Origin: Flavobacteriales bacterium UBA952
GTDB lineage: Bacteria > Bacteroidota > Bacteroidia > Flavobacteriales_D > Crocinitomicaceae
DNA length: 64,000 nt
Direction: 5' to 3'
Assembly: GCA_002293185.1 (NCBI GenBank)
Contig: DBCS01000004.1
Span: forward strand, 62,001 to 126,000
Shown: in pieces, positions 45,996 through 52,927 of the stretch
How the letters are laid out: each line of letters begins with the position of its first letter
How positions within the stretch are numbered: position 1 is the first letter of the stretch
Notes under the pieces: model-generated
Told to the model about the DNA's origin: nothing
What the model saw: only the letters and a program-made list of their open reading frames with translations
The model's database searches: none
Program-made: the position numbers and the translations under genes

Positions 45996-47654
45996 TTATT
46001 TTTTTACGAAATTAAAAAAGTCTTGCAATACCTGAGCATTGCCATCTTGATGGGTTTGTATTTCCAAAAATTGTTGGCCGTTCTCTAAGAACCTAACAAG
46101 CGTCGGTATGAGTTCTTGTTGTTCGACACAGTATTGAACTTCAAAACCATAACCCTCGGCTATTTTACCCGGAGATTTTTGATGTGTGGCCTCAAAATAT
46201 TGTGCTCTTAAGGGAGAATTTGCAGGTCCTTGAATGATCTGAAAAATGCCACCGCCATGGTTTTGAATGATGATTATTTTTAGGTTCTTCGGAAAAGGAT
46301 CGGTCCAGAGTGCGTTGCTGTCATAAATAAATGAGGTGTCGCCGCAAATGAGTAAGTGTTGTTGATTTGGGCTAGCCAGTGCTGCGCCTACAGCCGTAGA
46401 AACGGAGCCGTCTATGCCGCTTGTACCACGGTTACTGAAATAGAGTAAACCTTCAATAGGATCAAAAAGTTGCGCATAGCGCACCACCGAACTGTTCGCC
46501 AAATGAAGAATGCATGGCGCGCTCAATGCTTCTTGCAAGGCTGCAAAAACATGGTAGTCATAAATTTGACCTTCATTGGTTTGAAATTCGGCTTGCCGGT
46601 CTTTTGCAATGTAGTCAATCGCCTTCCATTTACCCTGAAAGTTTAAGGAATTCAATTCAAGGCCTGCCGACAACAATCCCTTAAAAAATAAGACAGGATT
46701 GATAGGCAAACAGGCAGTCAGTAATCCAAAGGTGTTCATGTCCGGGAAATCTGAAGCCAAGCGCCAATGTAAGTGCAGGGGCGTTTGTCTGAGGTAGGCT
46801 TTAATGCGCTTAGACACAATGGCTCCACCGAGACTGATCAGTACTTCTGGCTGATAAGCGGCGTCTGAGTTGTCTATACTGTTTAAGCTTCTGTCAATAC
46901 AAGCATTGAAGCGTTCGTTTTGTAAGTTAGAAGTATTTTCTACTAAGACGACTATATTGCTAAATTTTGCGAATAAAGACAGTTGTATTTCTAATGCGGG
47001 GTTTGGATCCATTTGACCCACCAACACCATGATTTTCTTGTCTTTTAAAACTGAGAAATCGGGAAGCGCATCTGAATGCGCTGCATTTAATACTTTCGGG
47101 AAGTCAAAATGCTGCATTTCAGTGTAGCCGTAGAGCGGTTCATTTATACCGATATTTAAATGAATGGGCCCCTTCCATGGCTGTTGAAGATGTTGTAGAA
47201 AATTGTGAATTTGCTGAATAGGTGTTGGGTTCACAGCAAAATTATCTTCATCAAATCCGAGGTAAGCATGCGTATGGTTTTTGAACACCTTGGCCTGAAC
47301 AATGGTTTGGCCATCGCCTTGGTTGATCCATTTGGCCGGCCGATCGGCGGTAAGCACCAGAAGAGGGATATTGCGGTAATAGGCCTCTGCTATGGCAGGG
47401 TAATAATTGAGGCATGCTGAGCCTGAGGTGCAGCAAATAGCCACGGGTGTTTGGGTTTGTTGGGCCCAACCAAGCGCAATAAATGCAGCAGCACGCTCGT
47501 CGTGAACGACTATTGTTTCGATGGCTGGATGCGCTTCAAAAGCAATTGCAAAGGAGGAATTTCTAGAACCCGGTGAGTGAATAACCCGACGAACCCCATG
47601 ATGGGCAAGCGCCGAAACCACCATCTGGACCAGTTCTTTGTCTGAGCTTTGCAT
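45996..47654 (-). CDS. menD: 2-succinyl-5-enolpyruvyl-6-hydroxy-3-cyclohexene-1-carboxylate synthase
   Basis: A 552-residue thiamine-diphosphate enzyme that joins isochorismate and 2-oxoglutarate in menaquinone synthesis. The N-terminal domain has GVRRVIHSPGSRNSSFAIAF and VVHDERAAAFIALGWAQ, including the catalytic Glu region. The C-terminal ThDP motif is GTSGIDGSVSTAVGAALA followed by LLICGDTSFIYDSNALW. Length and motifs are standard for MenD. menF ends 19 nt upstream, and terC begins 1 nt downstream on the same strand. Confidence 0.96.
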   Translation of the reverse strand: MQSSDKELVQMVVSALAHHGVRRVIHSPGSRNSSFAIAFEAHPAIETIVVHDERAAAFIALGWAQQTQTPVAICCTSGSACLNYYPAIAEAYYRNIPLLVLTADRPAKWINQGDGQTIVQAKVFKNHTHAYLGFDEDNFAVNPTPIQQIHNFLQHLQQPWKGPIHLNIGINEPLYGYTEMQHFDFPKVLNAAHSDALPDFSVLKDKKIMVLVGQMDPNPALEIQLSLFAKFSNIVVLVENTSNLQNERFNACIDRSLNSIDNSDAAYQPEVLISLGGAIVSKRIKAYLRQTPLHLHWRLASDFPDMNTFGLLTACLPINPVLFFKGLLSAGLELNSLNFQGKWKAIDYIAKDRQAEFQTNEGQIYDYHVFAALQEALSAPCILHLANSSVVRYAQLFDPIEGLLYFSNRGTSGIDGSVSTAVGAALASPNQQHLLICGDTSFIYDSNALWTDPFPKNLKIIIIQNHGGGIFQIIQGPANSPLRAQYFEATHQKSPGKIAEGYGFEVQYCVEQQELIPTLVRFLENGQQFLEIQTHQDGNAQVLQDFFNFVKK

Positions 47655-47673
47655 GGCGCAAATTTACGGCAAA

Positions 47674-48606
47674 TCAAAGCAAGCCCAACAAGGTTTGGCT
47701 TTTATTTTCAGTTTCTTCCCATTCTTGATCTGCAGTAGAATCAGGCGTGAAACCACCGCCCACATAACAAAAAAGCTGTTGATCAATCAGGCTACCACAA
47801 CGCAAGTTGACATAAAGTTTTTGCGCGCCTTGACTTGCTCTTCCGATGATTCCTGCATACAAGCCGCGTTCATGATGCTCGGTTGCCGCTAAATATTGTA
47901 GTGCTACTTTTTTTGGAAGTCCTGCAACGGCTGGTGTGGGGTGGAGGTGCTTGAGTAGAAGTGGTAAAATACGATTTGGCATTTGCCAAGTAAGTTCTTG
48001 TAATAGGTGGGTCACTGGCCCTGGGCTGTATGTCTGAATAGCAGCAACCTGAACATTTGCACCTGGAATTTGACGAAGTTGACCTTCAATAAACTCAGTA
48101 ACCATGGCGTGTTCGTTGTATTCTTTGTGGGTAAAATCTCGAGCGCTAGCCGTTGGTTTCGTACCGGCAAGCGCCATGGTTCTCCAATTACTTTGCGTAC
48201 GTTCAATTAAGATTTCTGGGCTTGCTCCAATCCAAGATCCTAATGTAGTATCGTGGAAATAGTAAACAAGGGCATTTGGATAGTTCAAGAGCAGCTTGTC
48301 ATATAATAGCTTGGGGTCCGTAACTAGCCGTTCTGATCTTTTAATTCTAGAGAGCACAATTTTATCGGCTATGCCGCGATTGAGGTCTTTGATGAGTTGT
48401 TGAGCTTGCCTCAAATAGGCCTCTTTATCGATGCAAAAAGGCGCGTTTTGTGCTATAATTGTTGGTTTGGTATCTGCAGCCCAAAAGTATTTATATTTTT
48501 GATCGAAATCAGTTACAATAAAATTATGATTTTCAATACTTTCTGTTTGAAAGAAATCACCTTCTAAGCACTGAGGTTCTTCACCGGGAAAGCGGTAATA
48601 AAGCAT
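47674..48606 (-). CDS. menF: Isochorismate synthase
   Basis: A 310-residue chorismate-binding enzyme that converts chorismate to isochorismate. The catalytic core is seen in NRGIADKIVLSRIKRSE, SWIGASPEILIE, MALAGTKPTA, KEYNEHAMVTEFIEGQLR, HPTPAVAGLPKKVALQYL, ERGLYAGIIG and LFCYVGGGFTPDSTADQEWEETENK. It is short in comparison with E. coli MenF (431 residues) because it lacks most of the N-terminal extension. The frame is open to 48648, but the ATG at 48606 (MLYYRFPG) lies 1 nt after the upstream thioesterase stop and is the better start. It is read together with menD. Confidence 0.94.
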   Translation of the reverse strand: MLYYRFPGEEPQCLEGDFFQTESIENHNFIVTDFDQKYKYFWAADTKPTIIAQNAPFCIDKEAYLRQAQQLIKDLNRGIADKIVLSRIKRSERLVTDPKLLYDKLLLNYPNALVYYFHDTTLGSWIGASPEILIERTQSNWRTMALAGTKPTASARDFTHKEYNEHAMVTEFIEGQLRQIPGANVQVAAIQTYSPGPVTHLLQELTWQMPNRILPLLLKHLHPTPAVAGLPKKVALQYLAATEHHERGLYAGIIGRASQGAQKLYVNLRCGSLIDQQLFCYVGGGFTPDSTADQEWEETENKSQTLLGLL

Positions 48607-48607
48607 A

Positions 48608-49033
48608 TTAATCTTCTTTTGGCAAAACCATAACGGTGTGCTTACCATGGCAAATGAGGCGCTCGCTTAGCGCTTCTCTCACTTCGATAGTCCAGAGGTG
48701 TGTTTTGCGACCTGCATGCACTAATTTGGCAGTTGCAATAACCATTCCTTCTCGAACAGCGCCCACATGATTAGCGGCTATGTCTAGACCCACAGCATAA
48801 TGGGTGAGGGGGTCTATGAGTAAAACTGAGCCCAAAGAACCAACTGTTTCCATGAGTGCAGCACTTGCACCGCCATGCAGTAAACCCATAGGTTGCCTTG
48901 TTTTCTCATTGACGGGCATACTCGCCTTTACAAAGTCGTCGCCAATTTCAAGGTAGCGAATCTCTAGCGCTTCCATGAGCGTGCCGGGGTTGAGTGCGTG
49001 GAGTTGATCGAGCGGTACCTGCTTTAATTTCAT
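48608..49033 (-). CDS. menI: Hotdog-fold thioesterase, probable DHNA-CoA hydrolase (MenI)
   Basis: A 141-residue PaaI-type hotdog thioesterase. The active-site segment is GLLHGGASAALMETVGSLGSVL, and the helix-strand pattern continues in VGLDIAANHVGAVREGMVIATAKLVHAGRKTHLW. Its position as the first gene before menF and menD points to hydrolysis of 1,4-dihydroxy-2-naphthoyl-CoA, the MenI step. The fold is clear; the substrate is inferred from the operon. A -7 element stands 4 nt before the ATG. Confidence 0.82.
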   Translation of the reverse strand: MKLKQVPLDQLHALNPGTLMEALEIRYLEIGDDFVKASMPVNEKTRQPMGLLHGGASAALMETVGSLGSVLLIDPLTHYAVGLDIAANHVGAVREGMVIATAKLVHAGRKTHLWTIEVREALSERLICHGKHTVMVLPKED

Positions 49034-49037
49034 GTTG

Positions 49038-49045
49038 CAAATATA
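49038..49045 (-). promoter_or_regulatory. -7 element (TAnnTTTG) for the men operon
   Basis: On the minus strand this reads TATATTTG and ends 4 nt before the menI ATG at 49033. No -33 TTG at the right spacing was seen. Confidence 0.45.
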
Positions 49046-49055
49046 CGCAAGAGCA

Positions 49056-49086
49056 TTTGGATGCGTGCTTAGAATTTCTAATTTTG
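49056..49086 (+). promoter_or_regulatory. Consensus Bacteroidota promoter for the DUF1801/YdeI gene
   Basis: TTTG at 49056-49059, exactly 19 nt, then TAATTTTG at 49079-49086: a full match to the Bacteroidota consensus. It ends 4 nt before the ATG at 49091. Confidence 0.7.
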
Positions 49087-49090
49087 ACTG

Positions 49091-49732
49091 ATGAAAATGA
49101 CCAAATCTATCGATGTTTTTTTAACAGATGGTTGCGGCCGCTGCTCAAAATTTGCTACCGACGCCTGTACCGTAAGGATTTACGCACCTGAAATTGAAGC
49201 GCTACGCAGCATCGCTTTATCTGTATTTCAGGAAGAAACGATGAAATGGGGAGCGCCTTGCTACAGTCACAACGGCAAAAATGTGGTTATGCTTTTTAGT
49301 TTCAAAGACAACTGTGGCTTTTCCTTCTTCAAAGGCCCGCTCTTGGCCGATGCCCACCAAATGCTTGTTGCGCCTTCCGAAAATGCTCAAACCTTTCGTT
49401 TATTGCGCTTCACCAAGCTCGCTCAAATTATCGAAAAGCAAGATGCAATCCGTTCTTATTTATTCGAAGCGCTCGAAGTCGAGAAAGCAGGCCTCAAGCT
49501 CAAACCAACTCCGGTAACCGAATTTCCAGTACCCGAAGAATTACAAGCACAGTTCCAATCCTATCCGGAATTTGAAGCCGCTTTTTACGCCCTCACACCA
49601 GGTCGCCAAAAAAACTACCTCCGTCATTTCAATGACGCCAAGCAAAGCGGCACCCGCACAGTCCGCATCGAAAAATACAAACCCTTCATTTTCAAAGGAA
49701 TTGGCATAGATGAGGCCTGGAAGCTAAAATGA
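49091..49732 (+). CDS. DUF1801/YdeI family protein
   Basis: A 213-residue cytoplasmic protein. The N-terminal two thirds follow the DUF1801 pattern (LSVFQEETMKWGAPCYSHNGKNVVMLFSFKDNCGFSFFKGPLL), and the C-terminal part is YdeI-like (ALTPGRQKNYLRHFNDAKQSGTRTVRIEKY). Another in-frame ATG stands at 49097 (MTKSIDVF). The promoter's position makes the mRNA leaderless or nearly so. The function of the family is not established. It is the last gene before the tRNA and the accessory region. Confidence 0.85.
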   Translation: MKMTKSIDVFLTDGCGRCSKFATDACTVRIYAPEIEALRSIALSVFQEETMKWGAPCYSHNGKNVVMLFSFKDNCGFSFFKGPLLADAHQMLVAPSENAQTFRLLRFTKLAQIIEKQDAIRSYLFEALEVEKAGLKLKPTPVTEFPVPEELQAQFQSYPEFEAAFYALTPGRQKNYLRHFNDAKQSGTRTVRIEKYKPFIFKGIGIDEAWKLK

Positions 49733-49769
49733 ATTTGAAAAAAATCTTTACCTAAAGTACCTAAACCCC

Positions 49770-49799
49770 TTGTCAAAACCCTAAGTTTTACTACTTTTG
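49770..49799 (+). promoter_or_regulatory. Consensus promoter of tRNA-Ser
   Basis: TTG at 49770-49772, exactly 19 nt, then TACTTTTG at 49792-49799. The mature tRNA 5' end follows after 4 nt, at 49804. This calibrates the distance from the -7 element to the RNA start in this genome. Confidence 0.75.
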
Positions 49800-49803
49800 C
49801 CCC

Positions 49804-49891
49804 GGAGAGTTGGCAGAGTGGTCGATTGCGGCAGTCTTGAAAACTGTTGAACCGAGAGGTTCCGGGGGTTCGAATCCCTCACTCTCCGCCA
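49804..49891 (+). tRNA. tRNA-Ser (anticodon UGA)
   Basis: The acceptor arms GGAGAGT (49804-49810) and ACTCTCC (49881-49887) pair fully. The discriminator G is followed by an encoded CCA (49889-49891). The anticodon loop CTTGAAA holds TGA at 49838-49840. The T-arm GGGGGTTCGAATCCC and a long variable arm fit a serine tRNA of 88 nt. The 3' end is the probable integration site of the element that follows. Confidence 0.95.
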
Positions 49892-49913
49892 AGTCAAAGT
49901 ACTGAAATGTACA

Positions 49914-49949
49914 AAAGCGTGTAAACACTGAGTTTCACGCTTTTTTTTT
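49914..49949 (+). terminator. Terminator after tRNA-Ser
   Basis: The arms AAAGCGTG (49914-49921) and CACGCTTT (49936-49943) are extended by AAAC/GTTT, and a run of T residues follows (to 49949). It would end the tRNA transcript before the integrase region. Confidence 0.7.
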
Positions 49950-50006
49950 GTTCTTTTTTTTACCGAAATGTACCGTTTTATACCCCAACTGGGTTGCAAT
50001 CTGGTG

Positions 50007-50033
50007 ACCACTTTTCAAAAATCAAAAAGTGGT
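50007..50033. repeat. Inverted repeat upstream of the integrase
   Basis: The arms ACCACTTTT (50007-50015) and AAAAGTGGT (50025-50033) are perfect, with a 9-nt spacer. They lie among the GTAC repeats and could be a recombinase or regulator site. No T-run follows, so it is not a simple terminator. Confidence 0.5.
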
Positions 50034-50154
50034 AACGGGTGTGAGTACATTTTGGTACGTAATAGTACTGAAAAACAGCTGTTTATATTTGTTTTATAAG
50101 GTGTAGTTATTGTAGTTTTGTCATCAAAATGGGGGCGCAATTAATACTTACGCC

Positions 50155-51429
50155 ATGTCGTCAAGAACATCGTTTGGGTTGACATTTTACATCAACCGAA
50201 CAAGAGAAAGAAAAAACGGGGAATGTCCCGTGATGCTGCGCATCAATATCAACGGAGATCGAATAGCTCTCCAAGTACACAGGTTCGTCAAACCTGAAAA
50301 CTGGGACCCGGCCCGCTATGTAATGAAAGGACGCACCGAAGAGGCACGTGTTTTCAATAATTACCTGGAAGCGGTCCGATTAAAAGCGCACACCAAATAC
50401 AATGAGCTTTTAACCTACACAGATGATGTGACTCCGCAGATGCTCAGGGATGCAATCCTAGGAGTAAACACTGCCAAAACAAGACAGATCATCGATATTT
50501 GGGAAGGACATGTATCCGACCTGAAAAAATTAATAGGAAAGGAAAATTCTTATGCCACATACCAAAAGTACAATACGGCAAAGAACCACTTTCAATCGTT
50601 TTTAAAGGCGAAATATCAATTGGACGACGTATCCATTAAAGCGGTGGATTATCAAATGATTCAGCGTTATAATATTTACCTGAAAACCGAAAAAGGTTGT
50701 AGCTTCAATACCGCGACGAAGTTCTTACAAAACTTAAAAACGATCACTAGTATTAGCATTCGCAGTGGCTGGCTCGCTAAAGACCCTTTTAATGGCATTA
50801 GCTTGACTTTAAAGGAGGTGGACAGGCCTTACTTGTCTTTTGAGGAGTTACAGCGCCTAATTGAATTTAATTCTGTTTTCGATCGCTTAAATCGAGTGCG
50901 TGACTTTTTTGTTTTCTCTTGTTACACTGGCTTAGCATATATCGATGTGAAAAAGTTAAAGAGAGCTGAAATTGAAGGCAACGAACAATCTGGCTATTGG
51001 ATCAGAACCCGAAGAAAGAAAACCGGTGGTCGGGCCAATATTCCATTATTGGAAATTCCAATGAGCATCATTAGAAATTACTGTCAATTAGAACTCCTAG
51101 ATGCAGAAGATCCCATTCTCCCCATCATGAGTAACCAAAAAATGAATGCCTACCTCAAAGAGCTCGCAGATTTATGTCGCATTCAAAAGCAACTATCTTA
51201 TCACGTTGCGCGCCACACCTTCGCCACAACTGTTACTATGATGAATGGCGTTCCGATTGAAACTGTTTCAAAAATGCTAGGCCATAAAAATATTCATAGC
51301 ACCCAGCATTACGCCCGCATTGTAGACAAAAAGGTAGGCGACGACATGAAACTCCTTGCAGCCAAATTAAACGGCGCCAGCACCATTCAATTCAATAAAA
51401 CAAATGTTGAACAAATACCGATAATATGA
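50155..51429 (+). CDS. Tyrosine recombinase / integrase of a mobile element
   Basis: A 424-residue site-specific recombinase of the Bacteroidetes type. Domains in order are an N-terminal arm-DNA-binding domain (TFYINRTRERKNGECPVMLRI), a SAM-like core-binding domain (about 105-205, TYQKYNTAKNHFQSFLKAKY) and the catalytic domain. Catalytic residues seen are HVARH (His 350, Arg 353), the LGH His (377) and the nucleophile Tyr 386 in TQHYARI. At the place of the first Arg the sequence is YTGLAYIDVKKL, as in many Bacteroidetes integrases, which lack the classical Arg there. It lies 263 nt after tRNA-Ser, its likely target. The next gene overlaps by 4 nt. Confidence 0.94.
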   Translation: MSSRTSFGLTFYINRTRERKNGECPVMLRININGDRIALQVHRFVKPENWDPARYVMKGRTEEARVFNNYLEAVRLKAHTKYNELLTYTDDVTPQMLRDAILGVNTAKTRQIIDIWEGHVSDLKKLIGKENSYATYQKYNTAKNHFQSFLKAKYQLDDVSIKAVDYQMIQRYNIYLKTEKGCSFNTATKFLQNLKTITSISIRSGWLAKDPFNGISLTLKEVDRPYLSFEELQRLIEFNSVFDRLNRVRDFFVFSCYTGLAYIDVKKLKRAEIEGNEQSGYWIRTRRKKTGGRANIPLLEIPMSIIRNYCQLELLDAEDPILPIMSNQKMNAYLKELADLCRIQKQLSYHVARHTFATTVTMMNGVPIETVSKMLGHKNIHSTQHYARIVDKKVGDDMKLLAAKLNGASTIQFNKTNVEQIPII

Positions 51430-51650
51430 TCAATGAACCTTTCAAAGTGCGGGCTTACGGCTTCGGTGAGCTCGCACAACTTTACTTCCCAAACATAACG
51501 AAGAAAAGCGCCTCCTGGCAACTCCGGCTGTGGATCAATGCTTCAAAAGGGTTAACCGAAAAACTAGGCGAAACAGGCTATGTCAAAGGGAGAAGATTGT
51601 TGACTCCGATGCAGGTGGGGTTGATTGTGGGTGAGTTTGGGGAGCCGTGA
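51426..51650 (+). CDS. DUF4248 family protein
   Basis: A 74-residue protein of the Bacteroidota-specific DUF4248 family: FKVRAYGFGELAQLYFPNITKKSASWQL and GYVKGRRLLTPMQVGLIVGEFG. The size and predicted helical DNA-binding character suggest an excisionase-like or regulatory protein for the element. Its ATG overlaps the integrase stop (ATGA), so the two are translated together. Family membership is clear from sequence; the role is inferred. Confidence 0.8.
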   Translation: MINEPFKVRAYGFGELAQLYFPNITKKSASWQLRLWINASKGLTEKLGETGYVKGRRLLTPMQVGLIVGEFGEP

Positions 51651-51666
51651 AAATTAGTTTTATCCT

Positions 51667-51933
51667 TTAAATTCTTTTTATTTCTTCCGCACTAACAATT
51701 TCTGAAATATTTACAACGCTCTGTAATTGAAGTGCACGTGCAATGTCACCACGTTTACATGACTGCTTCCATTCAATCAGATCTTTAGATTGGATAAACA
51801 TGTATTTAGCTCTAGAATTGCCAGCTTTTTGAATATTCATAGGGTCAATTAAAAGACCTGATAATTCCGTATTATTAGATAGCCTGAATCTAATATGGCG
51901 ATTATGAAAGGGGAAAAATTCTAATTCGGTCAT
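51667..51933 (-). CDS. Hypothetical protein next to the PARIS-like pair
   Basis: An 88-residue protein without signal peptide or membrane segment. The first half is beta-rich (FFPFHNRHIRFRLSNNTELSGLLIDP), resembling a small barrel, and the second half is helical (SKDLIEWKQSCKRGDIARALQLQSVVNI). I do not recognise a family. It is on the same strand as the PARIS-like pair, 145 nt downstream of it, and converges on the DUF4248 gene. It could be part of the defence cassette or of the mobile element's own genes. Confidence 0.6.
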   Translation of the reverse strand: MTELEFFPFHNRHIRFRLSNNTELSGLLIDPMNIQKAGNSRAKYMFIQSKDLIEWKQSCKRGDIARALQLQSVVNISEIVSAEEIKRI

Positions 51934-52078
51934 TGACTCTTAAAATTATTGATGGCTCACTTTTTTTTGTTTTTGATCATCATTTAACATTGCTTCAATA
52001 AAATTTTTTATAACTAAACGGTTGTTTTACAAGAAACCAACCATTCGGTTTATTAATTTTTTGAAATCAAGCTTATTT

Positions 52079-52924
52079 TTATGATTCTATTGCTTCTTTT
52101 AAATGTTTTAAATTATTAATATCAAAATGATGAACTAAATTGATTTTTATTTCCTCTAAGGTTGGTAATGATTTTGAATTTTTAAACTGCTGTGTTTTAA
52201 TCAGTAAAATTGGAATAAGATAGTCTTTTCCAGAGACAATCGTTAGTAAATTCTCAATATTGTTAGACCATTTTGTATTAAGTTCATTAAACTTAATATT
52301 ATAATTTTCTTCCCCATAATTTGTAATTATTTCATTTTTAAGTTTTTCTATATCCTGATCTACTAGATTGAAATCAAATGTATACTTTGCACCAATTTTT
52401 TTATGGTATTTGTTAACGTTATTTAATGTGAAATAACCCCCATAGAAGTTTAATATCGCAAAGTGAACGAATAATTGTATAAGTGACCCAGAATATTGGT
52501 GAAGCCATTTTTCATACTCAATTTCTACTGCTATTTCTTCTTTGGACCTGGTGCCACAATTTAAATAAACAAAGTTGCAAGTTGATTCTCTGTCAAATAA
52601 AAAATTTTCTATACAATATCTGTCTAGCACGAATAGATTTTCAACTTCAATTTTTTCACCGTTTACCAAAGCTATGTCACCATCAATGATAAATAGTTTT
52701 TTTCGATCTGATTTAGGTTCTTTTTTACAACGTTCTATAACTTTGTTTTTACATCCTAAGGGTGTAATATCATTTATTTTAATTCCTGGTTTAATTAGTC
52801 TAGAAAATAAAACTTTGTAAAATTCCTTATCCTTTTCCTCATCCTCAGTATAGATATCAATATCATTTCTAAATGCTAAAAAGGTTGATAATAGGCGTTT
52901 AGATTCGTCTGTATATACTAGCAT
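52079..52924 (-). CDS. ariB: DUF4435 TOPRIM protein, AriB-like effector of PARIS
   Basis: A 281-residue DUF4435 protein. A TOPRIM-like nuclease core is visible: IYTEDEEKDKEFY (acidic E27), GCKNKVIE, KLFIIDGDIA (D81, D83), and the family mark LDRYCIENFLFDRE (E106). The rest is helical. DUF4435 is the family of AriB, the effector of the PARIS defence system; AriB is reported to cut a host tRNA after its partner ATPase senses a phage anti-restriction protein. The ATPase gene ends 3 nt upstream, which is the PARIS gene order. Names are by family and order; no activity is shown here. Confidence 0.82.
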   Translation of the reverse strand: MLVYTDESKRLLSTFLAFRNDIDIYTEDEEKDKEFYKVLFSRLIKPGIKINDITPLGCKNKVIERCKKEPKSDRKKLFIIDGDIALVNGEKIEVENLFVLDRYCIENFLFDRESTCNFVYLNCGTRSKEEIAVEIEYEKWLHQYSGSLIQLFVHFAILNFYGGYFTLNNVNKYHKKIGAKYTFDFNLVDQDIEKLKNEIITNYGEENYNIKFNELNTKWSNNIENLLTIVSGKDYLIPILLIKTQQFKNSKSLPTLEEIKINLVHHFDINNLKHLKEAIES

Positions 52925-52927
52925 ATA

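Larger units (their letters stand above)
49899..50073. repeat. 14-bp GTAC-bounded repeats between tRNA and integrase
   Basis: Three copies of GTACYRAAATGTAC occur: 49899-49912 (GTACTGAAATGTAC), 49960-49973 (TTACCGAAATGTAC) and, inverted, 50045-50058 (reverse complement GTACCAAAATGTAC). A half copy (GTACTGAAA) is at 50065-50073. Such repeats beside an integrase are typical of recombinase or excisionase arm-binding sites. That role is inferred. Confidence 0.65.

Noticed and set aside
49781..50011. A 76-codon open frame on the minus strand across tRNA-Ser.
   Set aside because: It is the translation of the tRNA gene and its terminator in antisense; such artefact proteins are common over tRNA-Ser genes.
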